DNA of 64,000 bases from Pedobacter antarcticus (GTDB taxonomy: Bacteria; Bacteroidota; Bacteroidia; Sphingobacteriales; Sphingobacteriaceae). The translations under genes and the position numbers were made by a program. The notes beneath the pieces are model-generated. The model was not told the origin of the DNA and searched no databases. It saw only the letters and a program-made list of their open reading frames with translations. Location: assembly GCF_900112985.1 (NCBI RefSeq), contig NZ_FONS01000001.1:679730-743729 (forward strand), read 5' to 3'. Positions 45,064-54,929 of this stretch are shown here, in pieces. Within the stretch, counting starts at the first letter, position 1. Each line of letters starts with the position of its first letter.

Positions 45064-45435
45064 TTATAGGGTTGTAAGAGGTGCGGTATAACTCAGGCTA
45101 ACAAATGAATGGTTAATTTCTCCCGGCATCGGCGGATGCATCTTTTTTACCGCTGCTTCAGCAGTTTTGATAAATGGATATAGTGCAATTATTCTGTCAA
45201 GCATTTTCCTGACGACGGTTTCCAGCATCTTCTGCGTATTAGCCATTTCTTCCAGAATGATGGTATTGAGTACTTCGTAATTAACAGTCCTGCCCAGATC
45301 TTCTGTTTCGCCGGTATGTTCAAAAGTCACCTCTGCGCTGACTAAAAATTCAGTTCCTGTTAATTGTTCTTCCGGATAATAGCCGTGCAGGGCAAAACAC
45401 CTGACGTCTCTCAAAGCAACGGTTTGTAAATACAT
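45064..45435 (-). CDS. folB: Dihydroneopterin aldolase
   Basis: About 123 aa from the ATG at 45435 (MYLQTVALRDVRCFALHGYYPEEQ); an earlier frame start adds five residues. The LHGYYPEE motif with catalytic Glu, VNYEVLNTII and the C-terminal KMHPPMPGEINHSFVSL identify it. It converts dihydroneopterin to hydroxymethyl-dihydropterin in folate synthesis. It probably forms an operon with the downstream oxidase (20 bp gap), without a clear functional link. Confidence 0.92.
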   Translation of the reverse strand: MYLQTVALRDVRCFALHGYYPEEQLTGTEFLVSAEVTFEHTGETEDLGRTVNYEVLNTIILEEMANTQKMLETVVRKMLDRIIALYPFIKTAEAAVKKMHPPMPGEINHSFVSLSYTAPLTTL

Positions 45436-45563
45436 AATTCTGATGTGCAATAAATTAATTTTTTAACGGTCCTGACCTTCCTTACCCGAAATCATTACCT
45501 TTGAAAACAGGCCGGACAGAGCTTTTCGAATAAGAATGCCGGCATTCCCATCAACCAAATATA

Positions 45564-46763
45564 ATGGAAAGCATGAATAAATCAGGAAAGAAAGACCTTT
45601 ATGAAGCACCGGATTATTATTTACTGGATGAATTACTGACCGAAGAACATTTACTGATCCGATCTGCAGCGAGAGATTTTGTGAAGAGAGAAATCAGCCC
45701 GGTGATTGAGGATTATGCACAAAGAGCGGAGTTTCCGAAACATTTGATTAAAGGTTTAGGTGAAATTGGAGCTTTCGGACCCACTATTCCGGTTGAGTAT
45801 GGCGGCGCGGGACTAGATTACATCGCTTATGGCATCCTGATGCAGGAACTGGAGCGTGGCGACTCTGGGATCCGCTCAACTGCTTCTGTACAAGGTTCGT
45901 TGGTCATGTACCCGATATACGCATATGGTTCGGAGGAACAGCGTAAAAAGTATCTTCCTAAATTAGCTACGGGTGAATTAATGGGATGCTTCGGATTAAC
46001 AGAACCTGATCATGGTTCTAATCCTGGTGGCATGACGACCACTATCAAAGATATGGGTAGCTATTATTTGCTGAATGGAGCAAAAATGTGGATCTCAAAT
46101 GCTCCCTTTGCTGACATTGCTGTGGTATGGGCCAAGGATGAAGCGGGAAAAATCAGGGGATTGGTTGTTGAACGTGGCATGGAGGGTTTTACAACTCCCG
46201 AAACGCATAACAAATGGAGTTTACGTGCATCGGCAACTGGTGAACTGGTTTTTGACCAGGTGAAAATCCCAAAGGAAAATGTATTTCCTGAGATCTCAGG
46301 CTTGAAAGGCCCGTTGGGCTGCCTGAACCAAGCTCGTTATGGGATTGCCTGGGGCGCATTGGGTGCGGCGATGGATTGTTATGATACCGCCTTACGCTAC
46401 TCAAAACAACGGGAACAGTTTGGTAAACCTATCGGTGGTTTCCAGCTACAGCAAAAGAAATTGGCTGAAATGATAACTGAGATTACCAAGGGCCAGCTTT
46501 TAGTTTGGAGATTAGGTGTACTGAAATCACAAAACCGGGCAACCGCAGAACAAATCTCAATGGCCAAAAGAAATAGCGTGGAAATCGCAATTGATATCGC
46601 AAGAAATGCCCGTCAGATGCTTGGCGGAATGGGCATAACCGGTGAATATCCGATTATGAGACATATAATGAACCTGGAATCTGTCGTCACCTACGAAGGT
46701 ACACATGATATACATCTGCTGATCACCGGCATGGATGTAACCGGAATTAACGCTTTTAAGTAG
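45564..46763 (+). CDS. gcdH: Acyl-CoA dehydrogenase, glutaryl-CoA dehydrogenase type
   Basis: A 399-aa flavoenzyme of normal family length. The opening LLTEEHLLIRSAARDFVKREISPVIEDYAQRAEFP, the GCFGLTEPDHGSNPGGM region and the catalytic Glu in VVTYEGTHDIHLLITG fit the GcdH subgroup. It would oxidise and decarboxylate glutaryl-CoA in lysine and tryptophan breakdown. The lysine pathway genes lysA and lysC lie nearby but on the opposite strand, so no operon is implied. Confidence 0.88.
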   Translation: MESMNKSGKKDLYEAPDYYLLDELLTEEHLLIRSAARDFVKREISPVIEDYAQRAEFPKHLIKGLGEIGAFGPTIPVEYGGAGLDYIAYGILMQELERGDSGIRSTASVQGSLVMYPIYAYGSEEQRKKYLPKLATGELMGCFGLTEPDHGSNPGGMTTTIKDMGSYYLLNGAKMWISNAPFADIAVVWAKDEAGKIRGLVVERGMEGFTTPETHNKWSLRASATGELVFDQVKIPKENVFPEISGLKGPLGCLNQARYGIAWGALGAAMDCYDTALRYSKQREQFGKPIGGFQLQQKKLAEMITEITKGQLLVWRLGVLKSQNRATAEQISMAKRNSVEIAIDIARNARQMLGGMGITGEYPIMRHIMNLESVVTYEGTHDIHLLITGMDVTGINAFK

Positions 46764-46828
46764 CGATCAATAAAAAATAGAATAAAACTGCTGGCAACGG
46801 CTACAACAAATAGTAAACAATACATCAA

Positions 46829-47212
46829 ATGAAGACTTTTAAAAAATACTATTCCCTTCCTGTTACTCCTGAGGAGGTATACCTGGCCATGACTAAAGCG
46901 CAAAGCATCCAACTTTGGACCGGCGCGGAAGTAGAATTCACTGAGGAAGTGGGCACCGAATTTTCTTTCTGGGATGGAGATATCGTCGGGAAGAATCTGG
47001 AATTTGACTTTGGCAAAAAAATTGTACAACAATGGTACTTCGGAGAAGACAATGAGCCCTCTATTGTAACGATCAAACTGCACCCTGATAAAAAAGGTAC
47101 TTCCCTGGAATTTGTTCAAACCAATATTCCCGACGAAGACTTTGACGATTTCACTGCAGGCATCAACGAGCATTACCTTGGCGGACTTGAGGATTTCTTC
47201 GAGGAAGAATAA
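46829..47212 (+). CDS. SRPBCC/START-like (AHSA1-type) domain protein
   Basis: A 127-aa single-domain protein. It opens MKTFKKYYSLPVTPEEVYLAMT and has IQLWTGAEVEF, then the WYFGEDNEPSIVTIKL strand and a C-terminal helix (INEHYLGGLEDFFEE). This is the helix-grip fold of AHSA1-like proteins found throughout Bacteroidota. The ligand is unknown. It is followed 18 nt later by a small membrane protein gene. Confidence 0.85.
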   Translation: MKTFKKYYSLPVTPEEVYLAMTKAQSIQLWTGAEVEFTEEVGTEFSFWDGDIVGKNLEFDFGKKIVQQWYFGEDNEPSIVTIKLHPDKKGTSLEFVQTNIPDEDFDDFTAGINEHYLGGLEDFFEEE

Positions 47213-47230
47213 ACCTAAAAACAAACAATT

Positions 47231-47446
47231 ATGAACAAGAGTTTCGGATTAATCTTAGTCATTGTAGGCGCCGTCCTGCTAATTTGGACCGGCTTTACCT
47301 ACACCAAGAAAGAGAAAATTATCGATGCAGGCCCAATCCAGGTCTCTGCAGATAAAGAGAAAACCGTTAACTGGCCTCCCTACGCCGGAGGAATAGTCCT
47401 GCTAGCCGGAGCCATTATCATGTTCAGCTCCAAAAAGAACGCATAA
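47231..47446 (+). CDS. Small two-TM membrane protein (DUF3185-like)
   Basis: A 71-aa protein with membrane helices at residues 5-22 (FGLILVIVGAVLLIWTGF) and 49-65 (YAGGIVLLAGAIIMFS), joined by a charged loop. It resembles DUF3185-type small proteins, whose function is not known. It lies 18 nt after the SRPBCC gene and is followed by a strong terminator. Confidence 0.75.
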   Translation: MNKSFGLILVIVGAVLLIWTGFTYTKKEKIIDAGPIQVSADKEKTVNWPPYAGGIVLLAGAIIMFSSKKNA

Positions 47447-47475
47447 TAACTACACAACAAAATACCGCCCTATCA

Positions 47476-47515
47476 AAAAGCAAAAGGCTACCCATCAAGG
47501 TAGCCTTTTGCTTTT
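47476..47515. terminator. Bidirectional rho-independent terminator
   Basis: A 17-bp perfect stem (47476-47492 with 47499-47515), with aaaagcaaaaggctacc as left arm and a T-run on both strands. It closes the 46829-47446 operon. Confidence 0.9.
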
Positions 47516-47626
47516 CCCGGAAAACCGTCCCCTAAAACCAATACTGCTAAACATCACTACTAAAACAAACCGTAACATACCTCATCATAATCGCCCAAAA
47601 ACTACAGTAACCCTGCAAAAAACCTA

Positions 47627-47970
47627 TACAGTCCTCCTACACACTCCCGGACCTCCCTTAAATACCGCGGTAACCCCGCATAAAAAAAATAGGTTAGGTT
47701 TAAAAGAACCTTTCAGCTTTGCTGTAGTTCTGAATAAACCTAACCGGTTTTTTTTTGCTATTACCTCACCCCTTTCATCATCCCCCCCTTTCCCGGATAT
47801 AACACGCAAAAAAAGAGTGCTACAGTCCCCTGTACACCCCCGGACCTCCCTTAAATACCGCGGTAACCCCGCATAAAAAAAAGAGATTAGGTTTAAAAGA
47901 ACCTTTCAGCTTTGCTGTAGTTCTGAATAAACCTAATCTCTTTTTTTTATGCTATTACCGCACCCCCTTT
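47627..47970. repeat. Tandem duplicated terminator-type hairpins downstream of lysA
   Basis: Two units of about 196 bp, at about 47627-47822 and 47823-47970. Each has a GC-rich head (cggacctcccttaaatacc...), a palindrome taccgcggta and a long hairpin flanked by A and T runs. The stems are 47692-47702 with 47735-47745 in unit 1 and 47875-47895 with 47928-47948 in unit 2. Inside both lies the nested pair agaac/gttct around cagc/gctg. Unit 2 runs into the last codons of lysA. The hairpins would terminate transcription in both directions. Confidence 0.85.
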
Positions 47971-47972
47971 TA

Positions 47973-49130
47973 TCACCCCCCCTGGCCGAACGAAGACCTT
48001 ACAGCCTCTCTGAGATTGTAGTGTGAACTCATGACCTCACCATAAGCCCCTGTACTACGAATTGCAATCAGATCGCCCCTTTTTGTCTCCTGTAATAAAA
48101 CCTCTTTACCAAAACAGTCTGTACTTTCGCAGATCGGACCTACCACATCATACTTTATTACCTCTTCACTATCCTGACGACTGATATTCTCAATCTGATG
48201 ATATGCTTGATAAAGTGCAGGCCGCATCAGTTCAGTCATACCCGCATCCAGGATTACGAAGTTCTTTTTCTTGCCATTTTTAACATATAGAACCCTGCTA
48301 ATTAACGAAGAGCTTTGCCCAACCAGTGCCCGGCCAAGTTCAAAATGAACTTCCTGGTTAGGTCTTTTATTTAAGAAATCGGCAAATATCTGGAAATAGG
48401 CGATGAAGTCGGGAATCTGTTGTTCCGGGTTTTGATAATCAATCCCCAGACCACCACCAACATTTAATACCTTAACCATGAAGCCGCGCTCTTCAAACCA
48501 GCCTGCAAACTCATTTACACGGACACATAGGTTTTTGTAGACATCCAGGTTAGTAATTTGTGAACCGATGTGGAAGTGGATACCCACAAATTCCAGGTTT
48601 TTAGCAAGCTTAAGTGTCTCCGCGCAAAGTGGAAGATCCCAGGAGTTGATACCGAATTTATTTTCATCCAGTCCTGTCGTGATATTATGGTGCGTGTGCG
48701 CATCTACGTTTGGATTGATACGGATCGCTACTTTAGCAGTTTTGCCTTTAGCTTGCGCCAGTTCATTGATAACTTCAAGTTCCTGAATTGACTCCACATT
48801 GAAGCAGAAAATATCAAGATCAAGTGCTTCATTAATTTCTTTATCAGACTTACCGACACCTGCAAATACGATCTGTTCTTTTGGAAAACCAATTTCGATT
48901 GCCTTTTTCACTTCGTTACCACTCACACAGTCTGCGCCGAAGCCAGTCGCATGGATGGATTGTAGTAAACGGTCATTAAAATTTGCTTTCATTGCATAAT
49001 GCACGTGAAAATCATGCGCATTTGCAGCTGCTGCACAAGCGTCCAGTGTTTGCTGCAATAATTTGAGATCATAATAATAAAAAGGTGTATCTAAATCTGC
49101 AAATTGCGCTATATCTTTATTAGAAAACAT
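47973..49130 (-). CDS. lysA: Diaminopimelate decarboxylase
   Basis: A 385-aa PLP enzyme of fold III. The PLP Lys is in HVHYAMKANFN, with the glycine loop LNVGGGLGIDY, the substrate Cys in GPICESTDCFG and the C-terminal STGAYGEVMSSHYN. It makes lysine from meso-diaminopimelate. A 58-aa gene starts on the opposite strand 1 bp from its ATG, and lysC lies beyond it. The last codons (GQGG-stop) fall in the C-rich tract that also occurs in the tandem repeat. Confidence 0.95.
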   Translation of the reverse strand: MFSNKDIAQFADLDTPFYYYDLKLLQQTLDACAAAANAHDFHVHYAMKANFNDRLLQSIHATGFGADCVSGNEVKKAIEIGFPKEQIVFAGVGKSDKEINEALDLDIFCFNVESIQELEVINELAQAKGKTAKVAIRINPNVDAHTHHNITTGLDENKFGINSWDLPLCAETLKLAKNLEFVGIHFHIGSQITNLDVYKNLCVRVNEFAGWFEERGFMVKVLNVGGGLGIDYQNPEQQIPDFIAYFQIFADFLNKRPNQEVHFELGRALVGQSSSLISRVLYVKNGKKKNFVILDAGMTELMRPALYQAYHQIENISRQDSEEVIKYDVVGPICESTDCFGKEVLLQETKRGDLIAIRSTGAYGEVMSSHYNLREAVRSSFGQGG

Positions 49131-49131
49131 A

Positions 49132-49308
49132 ATGTTTAAATTTCTACTTGTATTTTGTTTAATTGGTATGGGGCTGATATACCTTGGAAACTACATGGAT
49201 TTCCGGCGCAATAAGATCAGCAGTAAAGAATACGACAGAAGGATAAGAATCTTCGTCGCACTCCTTTTTATATTAGTTGCTATTCTGGTTTACCTCAAAA
49301 AGAGATAA
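49132..49308 (+). CDS. Small hypothetical two-TM membrane protein
   Basis: A 58-aa frame from ATG at 49132 to TAA at 49308. Two hydrophobic helices (FLLVFCLIGMGLIYLG and IFVALLFILVAILVYL) surround a basic loop (DFRRNKISSKEYDRRIR), and the protein ends in KKR. This topology and the good codon use suggest a real gene. It fills the gap between lysA and lysC, starting 1 bp from the lysA ATG on the opposite strand and ending 3 bp before the lysC stop. Family unknown. Confidence 0.6.
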   Translation: MFKFLLVFCLIGMGLIYLGNYMDFRRNKISSKEYDRRIRIFVALLFILVAILVYLKKR

Positions 49309-49311
49309 GAC

Positions 49312-50625
49312 TTATTCAAAAATCCGGTTATGTAAACTTCTGAGGACTTCAGTTTTATCTTCCGTATTAATTAACAGGGAGATATTATACTGACTGCCTC
49401 CATAAGAAATCATCCGGATCGGAATATGCTTGATAGAATCTAATACCCTGGAAGCGAATCCATGCTTGCTGGCACCGAAGTCACCTACAACACAAACAAT
49501 AGTCTGGTCGGTATCTATTTCTACAGAACCAAATGCATGCAGCTCCTCTACAATCTTCTCCAGATTATCTGTATAATCAATAGTGAGGGATACCGCTACT
49601 TCAGAAGTCGTAATCATATCGATTGGCGTTTTATACCGCTCGAAAATCTCGAATACACGTCTCAGGAAACCATAAGCTAAAAGCATGCGGCTGGAATGAA
49701 TCTTGATCGCTGTAATTCCGTCTTTTGCTGCAATAGATTTGATCTTTCCTTTTTCACTTTCCATAGAGATCAACGTACCTTTTGCTGAAGGCTCCATAGT
49801 ATTTAACAAGCGTACAGGAATTTTATATTTTTGAGCAGGGAATACCGACTGAGGGTGAAGAATCTTAGCCCCAAAATAAGCGAGCTCGGCTGCTTCATCA
49901 AAAGAAAGCTGGGAGATTGGGCGTGTACCTTTAACAATTCTTGGATCGTTATTATGCATGCCGTCGATATCGGTCCAGATCTGAACTTCTTCTGCCAATA
50001 AGGCTGCACCGATTAAAGATGCGGTGTAATCACTTCCGCCACGACGTAAATTATCTACTTCACCAAAGCTGTTTCTGCAGATGAAGCCTTGAGTAATGAA
50101 TAGCTTATTTTCTGGATATTTTGCTAAAATTGGTTGAAGGTTAGCTGTGATAAAAGGAATATCGGGTTCGTTATCAGCATCTGTTTTCATGAAATCCAGT
50201 GCAGGCAATAATACTGAAGGTACGCCTATTGATTTCAAATAAATATGATATAAAGTAGTTGACAGGAGTTCTCCTTGTGCAAGCACTACTTTTTCTTCAA
50301 TTGGTGTGAAAATATCATTGACTAAAGAAGCCAGAAAATTAAAATGATAATCTACAACCTCCTGTCCCTGATCACGGAAATCGCCTTCAGGTAAAAGTTC
50401 AATTATAAACTCATTGTATTTAGCAAGTAATGCGTTAATCAAAGTTAACGCAACCTGTTTATCTTCCTTTAAAAGTTTGTCCGAAATTTCCACTAAACTA
50501 TTGGTTGTACCAGACACGGCCGATAATACCACAATTTGTTCTGCTGAAGGATCAATGATATCCAATAAGCTTTTCATCCGAGCGGGACTTCCTACAGAAG
50601 TTCCACCAAACTTTAATATTTTCAT
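49312..50625 (-). CDS. lysC: Aspartokinase (monofunctional)
   Basis: A 437-aa protein. The kinase domain opens MKILKFGGTSVGSPARM and has RRGGSDYTASLIGAALLAEEVQIWTDIDG. Two ACT domains follow from about residue 300 (IKIHSSRM, VVGDFGASKHGFASRVLDSI), which normally mediate feedback by lysine or threonine. It makes aspartyl phosphate, the first step of the lysine, threonine and methionine pathway. It is upstream of lysA on the same strand, separated by the 58-aa gene on the other strand. Confidence 0.94.
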   Translation of the reverse strand: MKILKFGGTSVGSPARMKSLLDIIDPSAEQIVVLSAVSGTTNSLVEISDKLLKEDKQVALTLINALLAKYNEFIIELLPEGDFRDQGQEVVDYHFNFLASLVNDIFTPIEEKVVLAQGELLSTTLYHIYLKSIGVPSVLLPALDFMKTDADNEPDIPFITANLQPILAKYPENKLFITQGFICRNSFGEVDNLRRGGSDYTASLIGAALLAEEVQIWTDIDGMHNNDPRIVKGTRPISQLSFDEAAELAYFGAKILHPQSVFPAQKYKIPVRLLNTMEPSAKGTLISMESEKGKIKSIAAKDGITAIKIHSSRMLLAYGFLRRVFEIFERYKTPIDMITTSEVAVSLTIDYTDNLEKIVEELHAFGSVEIDTDQTIVCVVGDFGASKHGFASRVLDSIKHIPIRMISYGGSQYNISLLINTEDKTEVLRSLHNRIFE

Positions 50626-50878
50626 TTTACATTTAGGTTTTAAAATATTGAACAGGAAAATAGAAAACCTCGTTTTTAATTATTTGAGGAAGGTATTTTT
50701 TATTCAATTAATTTGGTATATAATTGTATTGAGGCGTGAAATTAATAAATCGCCTGTAATATTCACGCTATAAACAAAATAAAATTTGGACTGCCTGCAA
50801 AATAGCGGTCCGGCGCTAAACAATTCGACCTCTTTTATTCTTTTAACAGAGAAAAATAATCAAATATCATCAAATCTT

Positions 50879-52612
50879 ATGCAATTAGACGCAGCTACAC
50901 AGCAAACCATTGATACCTGGCTTAACGGTAATTACGACCAGGAAACAAAAGCAGAAATTCAGCAATTAGTTGCTCAAAATGCTTCCGTGGAACTAACCGA
51001 TGCCTTTTATCGGAGCCTGGAGTTTGGCACCGGCGGTTTACGCGGTATTATGGGTGCAGGATCCAACAGGATTAATAAATATACAATAGGCACAGCCACA
51101 CAAGGTTTAAGCAACTATCTGCTTAATAAATATCCGGGAGAAAAGATTAAAGTTGCTATTGCACATGATAGCAGAAATAAATCTGATGAATTTGCAGGTA
51201 TCGCTGCCGATGTTTTCTCTGCGAATGGTATTCATGTTTATTTCTTTAAAGCTTTACGCCCCACTCCAGAACTTTCTTTTGCAATCAGAACTTTAGGGTG
51301 TCGCAGTGGTGTAATGCTAACTGCCTCGCATAATCCTAAAGAATATAACGGTTATAAGGCATACGGTGCAGATGGAGGACAATTTACTTCACCTGATGAT
51401 ACCATGGTTATGGATGAAGTTGCCAAAATCAAAAACATTGATGATGTCAAATTTGAAAGGATAGCTGAAAATGTCGAACTGATCGGTGAAGAAATTGATC
51501 AGCAGTACCTGGATGCAATAACCAAATTATCGGTTTCACCAGAGGCTATCGAAAGACAGAAAGATCTGAAGATTGTATTCTCCCCTATTCATGGAACTGG
51601 AATTACGTTAGTTCCTAAAGCGCTGGCTCAGTTTGGTTTTGATAACCTGACAGTGGTTGCCGAGCAGGAAAAACCAGACGGCAATTTCCCAACAGTTGTT
51701 TATCCGAACCCGGAAGAAAAGGAAGCAATGACGCTTGCACTTAAAAAAGCGCAGGAAATTGATGCAGATTTAGTACTGGCGACAGATCCGGATGCAGACA
51801 GGGTTGGTATCGCAGTTAAAAATAATGACGGTGAATTTGTTCTGCTTAATGGGAACCAGACCGGTAGTTTATTAATTAACTATCTGTTAACTGCCTGGGA
51901 TGAAAAGGGAAAACTAGATGGCGATCAGTATATCGTTAAAACGATCGTAACCACCAACCTGATTGAAGCAATAGCTGACGCTAAAAAAGTAAAATACTAT
52001 AATACCTTAACCGGATTTAAATATATTGGACAGCTGATTACCAGTCTTCAGGGTAAAAAAACCTTTATAGGTGGTGGTGAAGAAAGCTACGGCTATCTGA
52101 TTGGCGAATTGGTGAGGGATAAAGATGCGGTCATCTCCTGCGCTTTTATAGCAGAAATGACTGCCTTCTATAAAGATAAAGGCAGCAGTTTATATAATGC
52201 AATGCTGGACATGTATGTAGAATACGGCCTTTATAAAGAAGAACTGGTTTCTTTAACTAAAAAAGGAAAATCTGGTGCAGAAGAGATTAAAGCTATGATG
52301 GAGAAATTCCGCAGCAACCCTCCTCAGACATTAGGCGGTTCAAAAGTTAAAACGCTTAAGGATTATGAATTGGGCGTTGAAACTGATCTGATTCAGCAAA
52401 AGCAAAGTAAATTGGATTTCCCTAAATCGGATGTCCTGCAATTCATTACAGAAGATGGAAGTATCGTTTCTGCGAGACCTTCCGGTACTGAGCCCAAGAT
52501 TAAATTTTATTGCAGTGTAAATGCGCCGCTTTCGACTCGTGAAGCTTTCAAAGACGTTGATGCACAGCTTGCTGCAAAGATAAAATCATTGATGGAAGAC
52601 TTGCAGGCTTAA
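50879..52612 (+). CDS. pgcA: Phosphoglucomutase/phosphomannomutase
   Basis: About 577 aa from the ATG at 50879 (MQLDAATQQTIDTWL); the frame is open for 31 more codons upstream but that part lacks family sequence. The catalytic phosphoserine lies in GVMLTASHNPKEYNGYKAYG, the metal loop is DPDADRVG, the sugar loop GGGEESYGYLIG and the phosphate loop RPSGTEPKIKFY. It interconverts sugar 1- and 6-phosphates. Followed by a terminator shared with the LacI gene. Confidence 0.95.
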   Translation: MQLDAATQQTIDTWLNGNYDQETKAEIQQLVAQNASVELTDAFYRSLEFGTGGLRGIMGAGSNRINKYTIGTATQGLSNYLLNKYPGEKIKVAIAHDSRNKSDEFAGIAADVFSANGIHVYFFKALRPTPELSFAIRTLGCRSGVMLTASHNPKEYNGYKAYGADGGQFTSPDDTMVMDEVAKIKNIDDVKFERIAENVELIGEEIDQQYLDAITKLSVSPEAIERQKDLKIVFSPIHGTGITLVPKALAQFGFDNLTVVAEQEKPDGNFPTVVYPNPEEKEAMTLALKKAQEIDADLVLATDPDADRVGIAVKNNDGEFVLLNGNQTGSLLINYLLTAWDEKGKLDGDQYIVKTIVTTNLIEAIADAKKVKYYNTLTGFKYIGQLITSLQGKKTFIGGGEESYGYLIGELVRDKDAVISCAFIAEMTAFYKDKGSSLYNAMLDMYVEYGLYKEELVSLTKKGKSGAEEIKAMMEKFRSNPPQTLGGSKVKTLKDYELGVETDLIQQKQSKLDFPKSDVLQFITEDGSIVSARPSGTEPKIKFYCSVNAPLSTREAFKDVDAQLAAKIKSLMEDLQA

Positions 52613-52641
52613 CCTGGAAATCTAATCTTTATCACCTATAA

Positions 52642-52680
52642 AATAAAACCCCGATAAGCGCTGCTCATCGGGGTTTTATT
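52642..52680. terminator. Bidirectional terminator between convergent genes
   Basis: A 14-bp stem aataaaaccccgat / atcggggttttatt (52642-52655, 52667-52680) between the phosphoglucomutase gene and the LacI gene, whose stop is adjacent. Confidence 0.9.
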
Positions 52681-53694
52681 TTATCTACTAATTAATCTTG
52701 ATTTTAATAGAACCTGATTAAATGGAGCTTTTTCAAGCGTATGGTCAGCAGCCAGATCTTTAAGGATCAGACTAATTACATTTTCTGCAATTTCGTCGAT
52801 AGGCTGATCTACTGCGCTGATCTCGGGACTGTGCAGTTTAAAAATATCGTGATCATCATAAGAAATCACTTTAAAATCTCCATTGAGTGTTTTGTTCAGT
52901 TCCTTGAAACAAAAAAGACCGCGAACTGCCAGATAATTGGTAGCGAACAATACAGCATCTATCTCCGCATTTTTGGTGAAGAAATTTTTGAGAAGGCCGG
53001 CCGTTTCATCGGGGGTACTACTGAAAGGAATTAACTGATGCAGTTTTTTGGAGGCTTTAATGCCACTATCTTTTAACGCATTCATATAACCCGCATAGCG
53101 GTCTTTAATTTGTTGAACATCCACATCTACGGTTACGAATGCAATATTTTTCTTCCCTTGTTTAATGAGGGATTCTACAGCAGCATATGTTCCAGCCGCA
53201 CAATCAACTAGCACGCTATTGACATCCAACCCCGGCAGACTTCTATCAAATACAACCACCGGTGTATTATTATTTAGTAAATCCTGTATCTCTTCTTCCA
53301 GTCCGGTTACCGGGACGATGATATATCCGTCTACCTGCCTGGTTTTAAACATTCTGATGAGTCCTTTTGCTTTTTCCAGATCATTCTCTGTACTCGAGTA
53401 AATTATCTTATATCCGTGCTTATAAGCTTTATCCTCAATCAACCTTGCAATTGCAGCGAAAAAAGGGTTGGAAATATCTTCAACAATAAGTCCGATAGTT
53501 TTTGTTGTGCCTGTTCGTAAGCTGCGGGCTACCTGGTTAGGTTTAAAACCGAGTTCCTGGATGATTTTTTCTACTTTTAAAATCATCTCCTGGCTTATGC
53601 GCATCTTTTCAGCTTTGCCATTTAAGATAAATGACACTGTTGTAATAGAGACATTAGCCTTTTTGGCAATATCCTTTATGGAAAGGGGTTTCAT
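52681..53694 (-). CDS. LacI family transcriptional regulator
   Basis: About 337 aa from the ATG at 53694 (MKPLSIKDIAKKANVSITTVSFILNGK), which places the HTH at residues 4-25 as in the family. The longer frame adds 21 residues without homology. The hinge helix NQVARSLRTG and the periplasmic-binding-like domain (TIGLIVEDISNPFFAAI, VVFDRSLPG, ISYDDHDIF) are complete. The effector is probably a sugar. No operon target is adjacent; 305 bp without a gene separate it from cbpA. Confidence 0.93.
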   Translation of the reverse strand: MKPLSIKDIAKKANVSITTVSFILNGKAEKMRISQEMILKVEKIIQELGFKPNQVARSLRTGTTKTIGLIVEDISNPFFAAIARLIEDKAYKHGYKIIYSSTENDLEKAKGLIRMFKTRQVDGYIIVPVTGLEEEIQDLLNNNTPVVVFDRSLPGLDVNSVLVDCAAGTYAAVESLIKQGKKNIAFVTVDVDVQQIKDRYAGYMNALKDSGIKASKKLHQLIPFSSTPDETAGLLKNFFTKNAEIDAVLFATNYLAVRGLFCFKELNKTLNGDFKVISYDDHDIFKLHSPEISAVDQPIDEIAENVISLILKDLAADHTLEKAPFNQVLLKSRLISR

Positions 53695-53999
53695 GCTTCG
53701 TCGTTTAATTCGAAAGCAAGCTAGAAAAATATTTTTTATAACTGAAACAGTCTCCACTGTCTCTACACGTTTATTTTGATTTTTTTATTCAAAATACGGC
53801 AATAAATAAAAAATAGCTTAATAAGTGTTCTTTAGTACGAATACCTGGAGGCATTTCTAACCATTACACAGTTAAGCAAGTTATTTTTATCTCTTTCTGT
53901 AATCTTACCAGTCGACGGCATAATTTTCGCAATCATCTGAATTCAACGTTATTCATAATTCAGGATATTAACGTAAATTTGGCTTTCGATTCAAAGACT

Positions 54000-54914
54000 A
54001 TGGCATACATTGATTATTATAAAGTTTTGGGTGTTGATAAGTCAGCTTCACAGGATGATATTAAAAAAGCATACCGTAAACTGGCCAGAAAGTATCACCC
54101 GGATTTAAATCCTGATGATAAAGAAGCCAATAAGATGTTCCAGCAGGTAAATGAGGCTAATGAAGTGCTAAATGATCCTGAAAAGCGTAAGAAATACGAT
54201 GAATATGGGGAGAACTGGAAACATGCTGACCAGTTCCAGCAATCAGGCCAGCCTGGCAGGGGTAACCCTTTCGGCGGCGGTTTTGGTGGTGGTGGTGGAT
54301 ATGGCGGAGGAGGAGGAAACTTCGGTGGCGGTGACTTCTCAGACTTTTTTGAGTCTATGTTCGGTGGCGGCGGCGCGCGGCAAAGTAGAAACAGCGCACG
54401 TTTTAAAGGTCAGGATCTGCAGGCTGAACTGAAAATATCTTTCATGGATGCTGCTGAAACCCATAAAAAAACGGTGACAGTTAATGGTAAGAGCCTGAGA
54501 ATCACAATTCCCGGCGGAATCGCTTCCGGTCAGGTAATTAAGCTTAAAGGCCAGGGAAGTCCCGGAGCCAATGGCGGGCCGGACGGAGATCTGTTAATTA
54601 CCATTACCATCGCCGAAGACAACCGGTTTCATCGTGTCGGTGATGACCTGTTCCTAAATAAAGAAATAGATCTTTTCCTTGCTGTATTAGGCGGTGAGGT
54701 TACTGTAGATACTCTAACCAGTAAGGTGAAATTAAAAATACCTGCAGGTACCCAAAATGGCACTAAAGTACGGCTAAAAGGCAAAGGTTTCCCTGTATAT
54801 AAAAAAGAAGGTGAATTCGGAAACCTTTTTGTGACATATACGGTTAAGATACCAAGTAACCTGAATGAAAAACAAGAGGCCCTCTTTAAAGAATTACAGG
54901 CTATATCAGGTTAA
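54000..54914 (+). CDS. cbpA: DnaJ-like co-chaperone CbpA
   Basis: About 304 aa from the ATG at 54000 ([37 protein letters not shown]); an in-frame ATG seven codons upstream lies in non-family sequence. J domain with HPD at about 34-36, a Gly/Phe-rich linker (about 85-135) and the C-terminal peptide-binding domains, without the zinc finger of DnaJ. This is the CbpA type. It stimulates DnaK. The next gene encodes its modulator CbpM, 15 bp away. Confidence 0.93.
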   Translation: MAYIDYYKVLGVDKSASQDDIKKAYRKLARKYHPDLNPDDKEANKMFQQVNEANEVLNDPEKRKKYDEYGENWKHADQFQQSGQPGRGNPFGGGFGGGGGYGGGGGNFGGGDFSDFFESMFGGGGARQSRNSARFKGQDLQAELKISFMDAAETHKKTVTVNGKSLRITIPGGIASGQVIKLKGQGSPGANGGPDGDLLITITIAEDNRFHRVGDDLFLNKEIDLFLAVLGGEVTVDTLTSKVKLKIPAGTQNGTKVRLKGKGFPVYKKEGEFGNLFVTYTVKIPSNLNEKQEALFKELQAISG

Positions 54915-54929
54915 TAAAACACGTTAGCT

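Noticed and set aside
47508..47876. 122-aa plus-strand frame across the lysA tandem repeat
   Set aside because: It is encoded by duplicated hairpin DNA with low-complexity composition; the repeat explains the open frame.
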